Assembly (NCBI GenBank): GCA_964499365.1
Contig: CAZCKU010000012.1
Coordinates: forward strand, 79,888-143,887
Origin: PALSA-1316 sp964499365
GTDB taxonomy: Bacteria; Nitrospirota; Thermodesulfovibrionia; Thermodesulfovibrionales; UBA6898
Direction of reading: 5' to 3'
DNA length: 64,000 nucleotides
Shown here: positions 40,095 to 49,326 of the stretch, in pieces
Layout of the letters: every line of letters begins with the position of its first letter
Position numbering within the stretch: position 1 is the first letter of the stretch
Notes under the pieces: generated by a model
Database searches by the model: none
Seen by the model: only the letters and a program-made list of their open reading frames with translations
Told to the model about the DNA's origin: nothing
Made by a program: the position numbers and the translations under genes

Positions 40095-43000
40095 ATGGGC
40101 AGACAGCATGTCTTATTGAAAGTTGTTCTTGCAGTGTTCCTGTCATTTCCTGGTGTTTATTCTGCATCCGCAGCAACGTTTCTTGTCGAGAACAGCAACG
40201 ACTCGGGTGCGGGTTCGCTGCGCAAGGCTCTTGAGGATGCAAACATAACTCCCGGCGCTGATCTGATCCAGTTCAATATCGCCGGGAGCGGGGTCCATAC
40301 CATAGCACCCCTGACACCGCTGCCCGCCATAACAGAAACGGTCACTATCGACGGATACACGCAGCCGGGCTCAAGCAGGAATGCCCTTGCAGACGGCGAT
40401 AATGCGGTTCTCCTGATCGAGCTCAACGGAGCGAATGCCGGGGCTGCAGTGACAGGGCTTGTTGTCAACGCCAGCAATGTCACCATCTCCGGACTCGTCA
40501 TTAACCGTTTTTCGCAGTACGGTATCAGTCTTACCGGCGCTTCCTCAGGGTTGACAGTATCAGGGAACTTCATCGGCACGAATCCGTCGGGCACTGCTGC
40601 GGGCCCGGGCAATGCGTGGTCTGGAATACTCCTGAATTCAGGCGCCGGGAGTGTCAATACCATCGGCGGGGAATTGCCCTGGCAGCGGAATGTCATCTCC
40701 GGCAACGCAGGGGGAGCTATTGCTCTGTACTCCCTGCAACAGGCCAGCATAAAGGGAAATTATATCGGCACCAACGCAGCAGGGACGGCTGCCGTTGCCA
40801 ATAACGGTTCGGGGGGGATTCTTGTCATGAGTTCCGGGCATACCATCGGAGGGAAGACAGCCGGAGCCCGCAACCTCATTTCCGGCAATAACCGCGATGG
40901 CATTTACTTGGCAAATGCGATTGGGGGCGGAACCACGCAGAATGTGGTGATCGAGGGAAATTATATCGGGACCGACTACAGCGGCACCACTGCCATACCG
41001 AATTTCAATAGCGGGATTTACCTCTCCGGTGCCGGCGTCAATGTTAACAATAACCGTATAGGCGGGACAGTCAAAGGCAGCGGCAATATCATTGCGGGCA
41101 ACGGCGGCACCGGCATCACGCTTGTTGCCCAATCCAGTGGTGGAGCGGGAACCATTACCGGCAATGTTATCGAAGGGAATTTCATTGGGGTCAATGCTCA
41201 TGGGGCGGCAATCCCGAATAATTGGACCGGGGTATGGCTCAGCTCGCTCGATGCATCGTCAACAGTCAGCAGCAATATCATCGGCGGCTCTGAAACAGGA
41301 GCGAATGTGATCGCGTACAATATTGGCAACGGCGTGAAGATCGCGGGAGACACCAGTACAAAGAACGCCGTGCTTTATAACAGCATCTTTTCGAACACGT
41401 ATCCGGGGATTGATCTTGGCGGCGATCTTTTTGCCTCTACGGGCAACGGAGTCACGTTCAACGATGCAGGAGACACTGACGCCGGGCCGAACAACTATCA
41501 GAACTTTCCGGTACTGGGTGCTGCCCAGACAGCCTGCGGATATATGAATATCCGCGGGACCCTGAACAGCGCTGCGAGTACCGCATATACCATACAGCTT
41601 TTCGCGAATACTGCATGCGACGGTTCGGGTAATGGCGAAGGAGCAACCTATATCGGCCAGACAACCGCGACAACAAACGGCAGCGGCAATGGAACCTTCT
41701 CTGTCATCCTCCCGGATGCGCTGATGGGAAATGACATTACGGCCACGGCAACCGATCCTTTTGGAAATACGTCAGAATTTTCTGCCTGTGTCACGGCCGG
41801 TACCGGCACACAGCTTGTGGTGGATAGTCAGTCCGATATCGTTGATGCGTCTCCGGGGAACGGAGTCTGCGCTACGGCGGGCGGATCGTGCACGCTCCGG
41901 GCTGCCGTGCAGGAGGCCAATGCTGTGCTGGACACCTTCACCTGCATCTCGCTGCCGGCTGGTCTGTATGCCCTCGGCCTTCCCGGTGTCGAAGACCTGG
42001 CAGCTGCCGGGGACCTGGATATCCTCAGCAATATTATCATCCGGGGTGCCGGGTCGGCAGTCACGAATATCTGGAGTACAAGTGATGACAGGGCGTTTGA
42101 GGTCGATCCTGCCGGATCGGGTATCGCTGCAGCATTGACAGGGGTGAACATATGGGGCATGGCGGGACCGGGCATCGTGGGTGCCGGGGGCGCTGTTGCG
42201 AATAACGGGACACTGCTGCTTGAACGGAGTATTATTAACAGCAGCAACGCAACCTTTGGCGGAGGGCTCTACAACCAGAAAGAGGTTGTTGTCAATGACA
42301 GCTGGATATACGGAAATACTGCTGCATATGGCGGGGGCCTGTATACGAAGTGGGGGAAATGCATCCTGGATAACAGCACTATTTCCAGTAATACTGCCTC
42401 TGCCGAAGGGGCCGGTATCAACCTGTTTACGGGCAGCACCGTTGAAATTAGCAACAGTACCTTCAGCGGCAATTCTGCTCAGCCCGGAAGCCTCTTTGGC
42501 GGTGCCATAAATGCAGAGGCGGGCATATTGACGATAAGGAACAGTACGATCGCCGGCACCAACTACGCCATTGGCGGAGGGGCCGGGATTCGAATGAAGG
42601 CAGCTGCCACGGGCACCATAACGAATTCGATCATAGTGGAAAACACCGGAGGCAACTGTACCGGCCCCAACCTGACGTCCGGCGGCTACAATCTGACCAG
42701 TGACAGCTCCTGCGGTTTTGCTGCTGCCGGTGACATAACAAGTGTAACTCCCAACCTCGGCGTCCTGGCTGACAATGGAGGGCCGACATGGACCCATGCC
42801 TTGCTGCCGGGCAGCCCGGCCCTCGATGCGGGGAACAGTACCGGTGCGCCTGCAGCAGATCAGCGAGGCATTTACCGTCCGCAGGGGACAGCAGTTGATA
42901 TCGGTGCATACGAGTATGAGGTGGCCTGGCCGGTCAGGATTATGGATGCGGTGCCGGTCTACTATCCCACTATACAGGAGGCCTATGCTGCTGCGGCAAG

Positions 43001-43187
43001 CGGTGAGACCGTGGAGACCATAGAAACTGATTTCCCGGGCGATCTGGACTTTAACCGTGCTGTCTCTATAATTCTGCAGGGCGGGTATGCTGCGGGATTT
43101 GGGCCGGTGAATACTGTTACGACCGTAACCGGCAGGGTGACGGTTCATCTCGGTTCAGTCACCATCGGCAACCTCCAGATTCAGTAA
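40095..43187 (+). CDS. Large secreted right-handed beta-helix protein with CSLREA domain
   Basis: A 1,030-residue exported protein. A signal peptide (residues about 1-30, ending SASA) leads into a first beta-helix with repeated GNYIGTNAAGTAA and GGxxxGxxNxISGN coils (about 30-460). The middle contains a CSLREA-type motif, GNGVCATAGGSCTLRAAVQEANA, followed by a second helix rich in NSTISxNTA coils. DIGAYEYE near the end is typical of these proteins. No catalytic site is evident; surface or exopolysaccharide-related roles are only inferred. ATG 40095 has AGGAGG six bases upstream. Transcribed alone from a consensus promoter, divergent from the hybrid kinase. Confidence 0.85.
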   Translation: MGRQHVLLKVVLAVFLSFPGVYSASAATFLVENSNDSGAGSLRKALEDANITPGADLIQFNIAGSGVHTIAPLTPLPAITETVTIDGYTQPGSSRNALADGDNAVLLIELNGANAGAAVTGLVVNASNVTISGLVINRFSQYGISLTGASSGLTVSGNFIGTNPSGTAAGPGNAWSGILLNSGAGSVNTIGGELPWQRNVISGNAGGAIALYSLQQASIKGNYIGTNAAGTAAVANNGSGGILVMSSGHTIGGKTAGARNLISGNNRDGIYLANAIGGGTTQNVVIEGNYIGTDYSGTTAIPNFNSGIYLSGAGVNVNNNRIGGTVKGSGNIIAGNGGTGITLVAQSSGGAGTITGNVIEGNFIGVNAHGAAIPNNWTGVWLSSLDASSTVSSNIIGGSETGANVIAYNIGNGVKIAGDTSTKNAVLYNSIFSNTYPGIDLGGDLFASTGNGVTFNDAGDTDAGPNNYQNFPVLGAAQTACGYMNIRGTLNSAASTAYTIQLFANTACDGSGNGEGATYIGQTTATTNGSGNGTFSVILPDALMGNDITATATDPFGNTSEFSACVTAGTGTQLVVDSQSDIVDASPGNGVCATAGGSCTLRAAVQEANAVLDTFTCISLPAGLYALGLPGVEDLAAAGDLDILSNIIIRGAGSAVTNIWSTSDDRAFEVDPAGSGIAAALTGVNIWGMAGPGIVGAGGAVANNGTLLLERSIINSSNATFGGGLYNQKEVVVNDSWIYGNTAAYGGGLYTKWGKCILDNSTISSNTASAEGAGINLFTGSTVEISNSTFSGNSAQPGSLFGGAINAEAGILTIRNSTIAGTNYAIGGGAGIRMKAAATGTITNSIIVENTGGNCTGPNLTSGGYNLTSDSSCGFAAAGDITSVTPNLGVLADNGGPTWTHALLPGSPALDAGNSTGAPAADQRGIYRPQGTAVDIGAYEYEVAWPVRIMDAVPVYYPTIQEAYAAAASGETVETIETDFPGDLDFNRAVSIILQGGYAAGFGPVNTVTTVTGRVTVHLGSVTIGNLQIQ

Positions 43188-43199
43188 GTCGGTGAGTGG

Positions 43200-43237
43200 G
43201 GCAGCTGTAACCCCAGGTCCGGGATGTTACAGCTGCC
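43200..43237. terminator. Bidirectional hairpin between convergent genes
   Basis: GGCAGCTGTAAC (43200-43211) pairs perfectly with GTTACAGCTGCC (43226-43237) around 14 bases. It starts 13 bases after the CSLREA stop and overlaps the last codons of the radical SAM gene on the other strand, so it can serve both transcripts. Confidence 0.65.
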
Positions 43238-44306
43238 TGTATTCCTTCAGCAGTTCCGGGTAGAGGCGGGGGTTGAAAAGGATATTGGTGATGAAGTAGC
43301 ACTCGTGTGTGCAGAAGCATTCTTTGTCCATGATCGCTTTCAGGATTTTACGGGCTTGTGCAGATTCGAGGACTTTATTGATTTCATAACCCGCATCCCG
43401 CATATTTCCCATTTTTTTTGAGAGGATCTCACAGGGAAAGACATCCCCGTTTTCATGCAGCACGAGATTGAGTTTTCCGGCATAGCAGGGGATCAAACGT
43501 CTCTGTGCCTGCTCTGTCCGGTGTATCAGCCTGCGCTGCAGGATATCCTGCGCGGCCTTTATCTTTGCCCCCCTGAACCGGTATATTGCGGCCGTGCGGT
43601 CCTTCAGGTTGCACTCAAGCCGTTCAACCGCCTTCCGGTATTTTTCATGGTCGACCTGTTTAAAGCCGGGGTCCGCAAGATTTCCCCGCACCAGGGATAT
43701 GGTGTGCGTCCGGATATTATCAAGTCCTTTGACAAAATCGATTATCGGGTCCATCTCATCCTGGTTTTCCGAACAGAAGACGGTGTTGATGCCGAGTTCA
43801 AAATTCGGATATTTCGGGATGAGTTCCCCGAGCAGTTCATAGGTCTTCAGCGTCTTCGCGAAACTGCCCGGGGTTTTGCGGACGTCGTCGTGCCTCTCAT
43901 AAAGACCGTCGAGCGAGAGCTTGACCGTGATCGTGCTCCGGGGGCTGTCTTTGAGTATCTGCCCCGTCTGTTCGCGGATCACCTCAGGCAGCAGCCCGTT
44001 CGTGGGGAAGAGCATGATCGCCGGTCGGTTGTTTCTGTAGAACGTCCTGCTTATTTCGACCAGGTCGTCACGCAGAAAAATCTCGCCTCCCGAGAAGGCA
44101 AGCCAGAGCAGGCTCCCGAAGGACCCCGAAATTTTCCGGATCTCGGCAAGGGTGAGTTCGCCATTGTCTCCCGGAGCAGGGCCGTCGGCCTTCAGGTAAA
44201 AACAGAAGGGACACCGGGCATTGCACCTCCTGGTCAGAAAGAAGGTGAGGTGGATCGGCCGTTGCTTATAGATGACCGACCCCAGATGACGGAACGGTGA
44301 ATACAT
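43227..44306 (-). CDS. Radical SAM protein with SPASM-like C-terminus
   Basis: A 359-residue iron-sulfur protein. The radical SAM cluster motif CNARCPFC (Cys28, 32, 35; CxxxCxxC) sits at the usual place, followed by the SAM-binding FSGGEIFLR (GGE motif). The C-terminal region has scattered cysteines (CYAGKLNLVLHENGDVFPCEIL; CFCTHECYF) as in SPASM/twitch auxiliary clusters. Such enzymes modify peptides or sugars, or act in lipid pathways; the substrate is not evident. It starts one base after the stop of a family 2 glycosyltransferase gene, suggesting a joint surface-glycan or glycolipid role. Confidence 0.85.
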   Translation of the reverse strand: MYSPFRHLGSVIYKQRPIHLTFFLTRRCNARCPFCFYLKADGPAPGDNGELTLAEIRKISGSFGSLLWLAFSGGEIFLRDDLVEISRTFYRNNRPAIMLFPTNGLLPEVIREQTGQILKDSPRSTITVKLSLDGLYERHDDVRKTPGSFAKTLKTYELLGELIPKYPNFELGINTVFCSENQDEMDPIIDFVKGLDNIRTHTISLVRGNLADPGFKQVDHEKYRKAVERLECNLKDRTAAIYRFRGAKIKAAQDILQRRLIHRTEQAQRRLIPCYAGKLNLVLHENGDVFPCEILSKKMGNMRDAGYEINKVLESAQARKILKAIMDKECFCTHECYFITNILFNPRLYPELLKEYRQL

Positions 44307-44307
44307 G

Positions 44308-45300
44308 TCAGAAGGCCCTGCCCCTGAAGTCGGTATAAAATCTCACGAGTCCCGACAGTCCCCCCATGCCTACGACCGGAGGATACAGCAGGGTGTAAAA
44401 GAGCGCTGCACGGCAGGCGAAGCCAATCCCCCCGGCCTTAAGCATTGCCGAGAGCAGCCTCCGGCTGACCACCAGGTTGGCTGCGGCAACGAGCCCGACC
44501 GGCACCGCATATGCCCAGCCTCCTCCCGGCAGGAGGAGGGTAGAGGCAGCGGCCATGATGAACCAGGATATGACATTTGCCTTGAGCTCGACCGAGGCCG
44601 TGCCCGAGTCATGTGCCAGGTCCCTGTTCTGGAGGGAATAGATCGTCCAGAAGTGAGACTTCCTGAAGGCATTTCTCAGCGACTTCATCAGGGTGAAGTT
44701 GAAGATGTGCGTCACCAGTATTTCCGGATTCATCCTGAGCCGTATCCCGGCCCTTCTCAGCCTGTGGCTGAACTCGACATCTTCGATGATCGGCAGAAAC
44801 ACCTCGGGAAATCCCTGCTGTTGCAAAAAAAGCTCCCTCCGGATTGCCATGGCGTGGCCCGCAATATAGTCAGGCTCAGGGTTCTTTGTCTCTGAATAAT
44901 TGATGAAGACCGACTGAAACGTGCTGAAGAAGTCCCTGTCATGAGGAACAGGCGTATAGGTGCCTCCGAATACCCGGTCCTCGTCCGCAGTGAATGCTCT
45001 GTCGACGACTGAGAGCGTGTCAGGGAGGAGGAGGCAGTCGGCATCGATAAAGAAGAGAATCTCCCCGGAACTCTGGCGTGCACCTTCGTTGCGGGCCTTT
45101 GCAGAACCGGACCGCTTTTCGAGCCTGAGCAGCCTGCAGGGAAACTGCGCGATGATATGCACTGAATCGTCGTCCGAGCAGTCGTCGACAACAATGATCT
45201 CATACTCGTGAAACCCTGAGGCAAGGGCCGCTTCAAGGCATCTGCCTATGGTGGCGGCCCCGTTATAGTTCGGAATAATGACAGAAATCCTTTTTTCCAT
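44308..45300 (-). CDS. Family 2 glycosyltransferase, membrane-associated
   Basis: A 330-residue enzyme with the GT-A fold opening ISVIIPNYNGAATIGRCLEAAL, VVDDCSDDDS, the nucleotide-sugar/metal motif IDADCLLLPD, and EDVEFSHRLRRAG as the catalytic ED loop. Two to three hydrophobic segments near the C-terminus (about residues 225-310) anchor it to the membrane. Acceptor and sugar are unknown. Transcribed just upstream of the radical SAM gene (TGACATG junction), so the two likely form one operon. Confidence 0.87.
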   Translation of the reverse strand: MEKRISVIIPNYNGAATIGRCLEAALASGFHEYEIIVVDDCSDDDSVHIIAQFPCRLLRLEKRSGSAKARNEGARQSSGEILFFIDADCLLLPDTLSVVDRAFTADEDRVFGGTYTPVPHDRDFFSTFQSVFINYSETKNPEPDYIAGHAMAIRRELFLQQQGFPEVFLPIIEDVEFSHRLRRAGIRLRMNPEILVTHIFNFTLMKSLRNAFRKSHFWTIYSLQNRDLAHDSGTASVELKANVISWFIMAAASTLLLPGGGWAYAVPVGLVAAANLVVSRRLLSAMLKAGGIGFACRAALFYTLLYPPVVGMGGLSGLVRFYTDFRGRAF

Positions 45301-45460
45301 AGGCCTTTATTATGAAATAAAAACAGCCGGGGAATCTATTTCGACGGCCGGACGCTGCCAAAGCCGCACTTTTCCTCCGGTCAGGGGGGGCGGAGTCTTT
45401 CCGTGTATACCCTGTGCAGCTGCGCCCGGTACGCGGCCGTTGACGCGATCCTGTTTTGTC

Positions 45461-45489
45461 TTGACGGAACGGGCAGGTTATGCCACAAT
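45461..45489 (+). promoter_or_regulatory. Likely promoter of the DsrE-like gene
   Basis: TTGACG (45461-45466), 17 bases, CACAAT (45484-45489). A predicted start near 45496 gives a short leader carrying the ribosome-binding site GGAGG before ATG 45513. Confidence 0.5.
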
Positions 45490-45512
45490 GAGCAACATCC
45501 CCGGAGGTCAGG

Positions 45513-45782
45513 ATGAAAAAAAAGATCGCGGTATTCGTCAGGGAGAGGCAGGCAGAGGCGCTCAGGATGGCGGTCGGGCTGACCCTGGCCGATGACGACG
45601 TTACGGTGTTCGTGACGGGCAGAAAACTGGCAGACAGCGGCAACATCGGGATGAGCCTGGAGATGCTTCAGGAAATGGGGGCGCATATATACTCTGATAA
45701 TCCTGAAAACAGCCTGGGAGTATTGACCCTTGCTGCTATTGCCCGAAAACTTCCTGAATTTGATGTGGTGGTGCCATATTAG
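45513..45782 (+). CDS. Small cytosolic DsrE-like protein of unknown function
   Basis: An 89-residue protein. MKKKIAVFVRERQAEALRMAVGLTLADDDVTVFVTG and MLQEMGAHIYSD resemble the alpha/beta layout of small DsrE/DsrF/TusD-like proteins, but it lacks any cysteine, so a sulfur-relay role is unlikely. GGAGG lies five bases before the ATG. It stands alone between the GT2 operon (divergent) and the cytochrome-like gene. The family assignment is weak. Confidence 0.55.
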   Translation: MKKKIAVFVRERQAEALRMAVGLTLADDDVTVFVTGRKLADSGNIGMSLEMLQEMGAHIYSDNPENSLGVLTLAAIARKLPEFDVVVPY

Positions 45783-45845
45783 GCAGGTCTGCGGGCATCG
45801 CGGGAGTGCATCCACGGACAGCGCACCTAAAGCTACAATTTCATG

Positions 45846-45876
45846 TTGACAACCCGTTCTCCGTAGATGCTATCTT
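45846..45876 (+). promoter_or_regulatory. Possible promoter of the heme/beta-propeller gene
   Basis: Perfect TTGACA (45846-45851), then a 19-base spacer and TATCTT (45871-45876) preceded by TGC, an extended -10. The spacer is long, so confidence is modest. Confidence 0.35.
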
Positions 45877-46009
45877 AATACATGAGCACCATAATCTATG
45901 GCGGAAATTTCAGGGGAAACAAGAGGAGGTGGTTTACGGGAAAGTGACACCGCTTTTCGGGTAATATTTTTGGCATATCGTACAAATAAATAACGTAAGG
46001 GGAGAAAAT

Positions 46010-47170
46010 ATGAAGAAAAGTTTGTTCGTTGTTTTGATTGCCGCTCTCAGCTTCGGCGGTTACCTCGCTTATACCACTGTTGATTCGAAGACCGCGGTTG
46101 TTACCGCTGCCAAGGCAAAAACCTACAATGCGACCGTTTATGTTGCAGGGCACGGTGGACATTTTGCACAGGCTGATGTGACAATCGATCCGAACAATGC
46201 CGATGACCCGATAAAGGTAAACAAGCTTGACAAGGTCGATATCGGCGATACCAAGACCCACAAGACCCACGATGCGCGCATCGATTCCAATGACAGCAAC
46301 ATCCTCTTCTGGTCAACCTATCAGCTCGATCCGAAGGGCAAGCAGCATGTCGGAAAATCAGACCTGAAGACCGGCAAGGTGCTGCTCGATATCGCTATGG
46401 ATCCTGACAAGCGCTCCACCGGCGGCGAGAAGAAGATGCCGATCTACTGCGCATCAGGCCAGTCCAAGGACAATTACCTTCCGGTATTCATGGGTACCGA
46501 GGGCTATGTCGATGTGTTCGACAAGAAGGACCTCAAGCACAAGCACCGCGTTTTCATCAGCGACCTCGGCTACAAGCCCGGAACCTATCAGTTTGTGCAC
46601 GGTGTCAACAACAACAAGATGGACAGGTTCCTGCTCAGCATCGCGATGAAGGGCGAGGACGGCAAGATGAACGGCAAGGTCGATCTCATTCTTGTTGACC
46701 TCAAGGAGCTGGACAAGGGCAAATTCAAGCAGATCGGCAAGACCGTTACCCACGCTGGCGAGCCCGGCAAGACCATCAACTTCAGGAAGTACTTCAGCAA
46801 GGACGACAAGGTTGTCTTCCAGTCCGTGGGCGACAGGTTCTGGCTGCTTGATGCAAACACTCTTGCAAAACTTGACGAGAAGATGAGCACCGGCGGCGAA
46901 AACCACGATGCCATGCCGACACCTGACGGCAAGTTTGCACTCCTGACGGTCAGAAAAGGCGGCGTTGAGGCCTGCGATGTTGAAGGCAAGCCGATCATGA
47001 AGGACGGCAAGAACGTCAATATCACTGACGGTCAGCTCCATCTGTATGATGTTGATGCGAAGAAGCTGGTCGGAAAGCCTGTTTCAACCTGCTTTGCCTG
47101 CCACAAGAGTATGGGGCTTGGCGACAAGACCGCTATCCTCTGCGGCCTCGACGCAGTCTACAAGAAATAG
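46010..47170 (+). CDS. Exported beta-propeller protein with a single C-terminal heme c motif
   Basis: A 386-residue protein with an N-terminal signal or anchor (residues about 3-22). Repeated strands such as HDARIDSNDSNILFWSTYQ, YVDVFDKKDLKHKHRVF and HDAMPTPDGKFALLTVRKGG form a YncE/cytochrome-d1-like propeller. Near the end, STCFACHKSMGLGD contains one CxxCH heme c site (CFACH), with a methionine six residues later as a possible axial ligand; another Cys follows in ILCG. AAGGGGAG precedes the ATG. A 16-pair hairpin separates it from the FtsX transporter genes. Likely a periplasmic electron-transfer or metal-related protein; the exact reaction is unknown. Confidence 0.78.
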   Translation: MKKSLFVVLIAALSFGGYLAYTTVDSKTAVVTAAKAKTYNATVYVAGHGGHFAQADVTIDPNNADDPIKVNKLDKVDIGDTKTHKTHDARIDSNDSNILFWSTYQLDPKGKQHVGKSDLKTGKVLLDIAMDPDKRSTGGEKKMPIYCASGQSKDNYLPVFMGTEGYVDVFDKKDLKHKHRVFISDLGYKPGTYQFVHGVNNNKMDRFLLSIAMKGEDGKMNGKVDLILVDLKELDKGKFKQIGKTVTHAGEPGKTINFRKYFSKDDKVVFQSVGDRFWLLDANTLAKLDEKMSTGGENHDAMPTPDGKFALLTVRKGGVEACDVEGKPIMKDGKNVNITDGQLHLYDVDAKKLVGKPVSTCFACHKSMGLGDKTAILCGLDAVYKK

Positions 47171-47185
47171 CATTCCTCTTTTTTG

Positions 47186-47233
47186 TTCTTTCTATGCGGC
47201 CCAGGGCCCTGCCGGAAGGCCGCATAGAAAGAA
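47186..47233. terminator. Long perfect hairpin after the heme/beta-propeller gene
   Basis: A 16-base arm (47186-47201, TTCTTTCTATGCGGCC) pairs without mismatch with 47218-47233. The 16-base loop contains a CAGGGCCCTG palindrome. TCTCTTT follows. It ends the upstream transcript 15 bases after the stop. Confidence 0.75.
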
Positions 47234-47263
47234 TCTCTTTAAATCCCGTATAATAAGATCACT

Positions 47264-48460
47264 ATGACGGATTCCTTTACCCTTTTTTCGTTTGCAACGC
47301 GGAACCTCAGGCGGAAACCCCTCAGAACGACGGTGCTGATCCTGGCGATCGGACTGCTGGTCTCCGCCCTTGTCTTTGTGCTGTCGTTTGTGAGGCGCGT
47401 CGACTCCGTTATCCGTCTGGCCTCCGACCGGCTGGGTGCCGATGTCATTATTGTCCCGTCCGGATCCCGCGGTGCAGCAGAAGACATCCTCCTTGAAAAC
47501 AAGGTCAAATCATTCTATATGGACAAGGGCATCGTCGAAAGGGTCAGACAGATAAAGGGCATCGATGCCCTGACCTACCAGACGTACCTTGTCAGTATCA
47601 CCGGCCAGTGCTGCGATGTGCCGGACACTGTTGTCGTCGCCTTCAATCAGGACACGGATTTTATCATTAAGCCGTGGCTCGACAAGGCCCTGAAGGGCGG
47701 GCTGCGCAAGGGAGAGGCGATCGTCGGCAGCGAATCGGCAATGAATATCAGCCTGGGTCTCACCGAGGTGGACAGCCATCTCTTCGGCAACCTGTTCAAG
47801 ATGAAGGGAGTCCTCGAAAAGACCGGCACGGGGCTGGATACCGCAATATTTATCGACGAATCGAATATCGAGGATATCCTCGTCAAGGGGAAATCGGGAC
47901 TCAAGCCCGGGCAGATATCTATTATCTTTGCGAAGGTCAAAAAGGGAGTGGACCCCAGCAAGGTTGCCGGCGATATCGGCGACGCGATGGTTGAGGTGAA
48001 CGCCGTTGCCAGGAAGGACATCGGCAGAAACATACTCGGCACGCTCAAGGACCTGAACCGGATCTTTTTTGTAACGGTCGCCATGGCCTCGATCCTCTCG
48101 ATATTTCTGGTATGGGCCGTGTTTTCCGCTATTGCGAACGAGCGTGCCTGGGAGATCGGGATCATGAGGGCGATCGGTGCCCGCGAGGCTCATGTCAGCA
48201 GGCTATTCATCGTCGAGGTCCTCTTCATCGGCCTGATCGGCAGTCTTATCGGGATAGCAGCCGGGACAACGGTATCTGTCTTTCTGGCAAAGCATTTCAT
48301 GCTCCTGAAGAACGTTACGGCCGATCTGAGCGTTATGGAACGGTTGACGATTGCGGTCTTCAGCCTGATTGCGGGCACCGGCATCTGCATGATCGGTGCC
48401 CTGTCGCCGATACGGAGACTGAAGAAAATGGAGCCGCTTCTGGCGATACGGAAGGACTGA
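47264..48460 (+). CDS. FtsX/MacB-type ABC transporter permease
   Basis: A 398-residue inner-membrane protein. One span near residues 22-42, a periplasmic domain of about 220 residues, and three C-terminal spans (about 275-300, 325-350, 358-385) give the MacB/LolC layout. The FtsX region reads WEIGIMRAIGAREAHVSRLFIVEVLFIGLIGSLIG and the protein ends PIRRLKKMEPLLAIRKD. Two adjacent Cys (GQCCDVPD, near residue 108) in the periplasmic domain are unusual and could bind a metal. A TATAAT lies ten bases before the ATG with no ribosome-binding site. Its ATPase gene begins one base after its stop. No MacA adaptor is adjacent. Confidence 0.9.
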   Translation: MTDSFTLFSFATRNLRRKPLRTTVLILAIGLLVSALVFVLSFVRRVDSVIRLASDRLGADVIIVPSGSRGAAEDILLENKVKSFYMDKGIVERVRQIKGIDALTYQTYLVSITGQCCDVPDTVVVAFNQDTDFIIKPWLDKALKGGLRKGEAIVGSESAMNISLGLTEVDSHLFGNLFKMKGVLEKTGTGLDTAIFIDESNIEDILVKGKSGLKPGQISIIFAKVKKGVDPSKVAGDIGDAMVEVNAVARKDIGRNILGTLKDLNRIFFVTVAMASILSIFLVWAVFSAIANERAWEIGIMRAIGAREAHVSRLFIVEVLFIGLIGSLIGIAAGTTVSVFLAKHFMLLKNVTADLSVMERLTIAVFSLIAGTGICMIGALSPIRRLKKMEPLLAIRKD

Positions 48461-48461
48461 T

Positions 48462-49136
48462 ATGACGCAGATTGAAATTAACGACCTGTCCATGATTTAT
48501 ACCATAGGCGGGCTTACGATCAGGGCCGTTGATCATACCTCGCTGAAGATCGAAAAGGGCGACTTCCTGTCGATCGTCGGGCATTCCGGTTCGGGCAAGA
48601 CAACGCTCCTTTCGATGATCGGCGGGATCATCAGACCGACGTCAGGCAGCATCCTGTTTAACGGAAGCGATATCAGCCTGCTGGACGACGACAGCCTGTC
48701 GGGATACCGCAACGAGAAGGTCGGTTTCATGTTCCAGTTTGCGAGTCTTCTGCCGATCCTGACCGCCAAGGAAAACGTTCTGCTCCCGGGACTTTTTAAC
48801 CCCCGGACGAAGACGGTGAACGAGGCCAGGGCCATTGAGTTCCTGACGATGGTCGGCCTGGGAGACCGCGTTGACTCCTATCCGAACCAGCTCTCAGGGG
48901 GGCAGCAGCGGCGCGTGGCGATAGCCCGCGCACTGATAAACGACCCGGAGGTTATCCTTGCCGACGAACCCACCGGAGACCTTGACGAAGAGACCGAGGC
49001 CGAGATCATGGATCTCTTCAAGCGGTTGAACCGCGAAAAGCAGATCACCTTCATCCTCATCACCCACAACCTGCAGCTTGCCGAGCAGGCCTCACGCAGG
49101 CTCAGGATGGCGCAGGGCGTTGTAACGGAACTTTGA
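48462..49136 (+). CDS. LolD/MacB-type ABC transporter ATPase
   Basis: A 224-residue cytosolic ATPase with Walker A GHSGSGKTT, the Q-loop FMFQFASLLPILTAKENVLLPG, signature LSGGQQRRVAIARALIND, Walker B VILADEPTGDLDEE and switch ITHNLQLAEQ. Length and sequence match LolD/MacB-type mechanotransmission ATPases. It pairs with the FtsX-like permease immediately upstream. It converges on the nitrilase gene across a palindromic repeat. Confidence 0.93.
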   Translation: MTQIEINDLSMIYTIGGLTIRAVDHTSLKIEKGDFLSIVGHSGSGKTTLLSMIGGIIRPTSGSILFNGSDISLLDDDSLSGYRNEKVGFMFQFASLLPILTAKENVLLPGLFNPRTKTVNEARAIEFLTMVGLGDRVDSYPNQLSGGQQRRVAIARALINDPEVILADEPTGDLDEETEAEIMDLFKRLNREKQITFILITHNLQLAEQASRRLRMAQGVVTEL

Positions 49137-49183
49137 CCGGGTCGTCACGATTCTACCGGGATTTGAACGGGTAGCTTCTGAAT

Positions 49184-49302
49184 CCCCTCTTTGGCAAAGA
49201 GGGGTGAGGGGAGATTTTTTCAAAATCGGCACCTCAGTCTATTCTTGAAAATACCTCCTGCCCCTGCCTACCGGACAGGCAGGCTCCCTTTGCCAAAGGG
49301 AG
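49184..49302. repeat. Palindromic intergenic repeat (REP/BIME-like) between convergent genes
   Basis: Two related palindromes: CCCCTCTTTGGCAAAGAGG with one further G (49184-49204) followed by a T6 run at 49215-49220, and CTCCCTTTGCCAAAGGGAG (49284-49302). Between them CCTGCC...GGCAGG (49264-49283) forms another hairpin. Such Ttt-ggc-aaa palindromes are a common dispersed intergenic repeat type. Here it also works as a terminator for both flanking operons. Confidence 0.7.
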
Positions 49303-49326
49303 GATTTACTGAAAGCATATCTACTG

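Noticed and set aside
41772..43148. 458-codon minus-strand frame
   Set aside because: Antisense to the CSLREA beta-helix gene, caused by its repetitive codon use.
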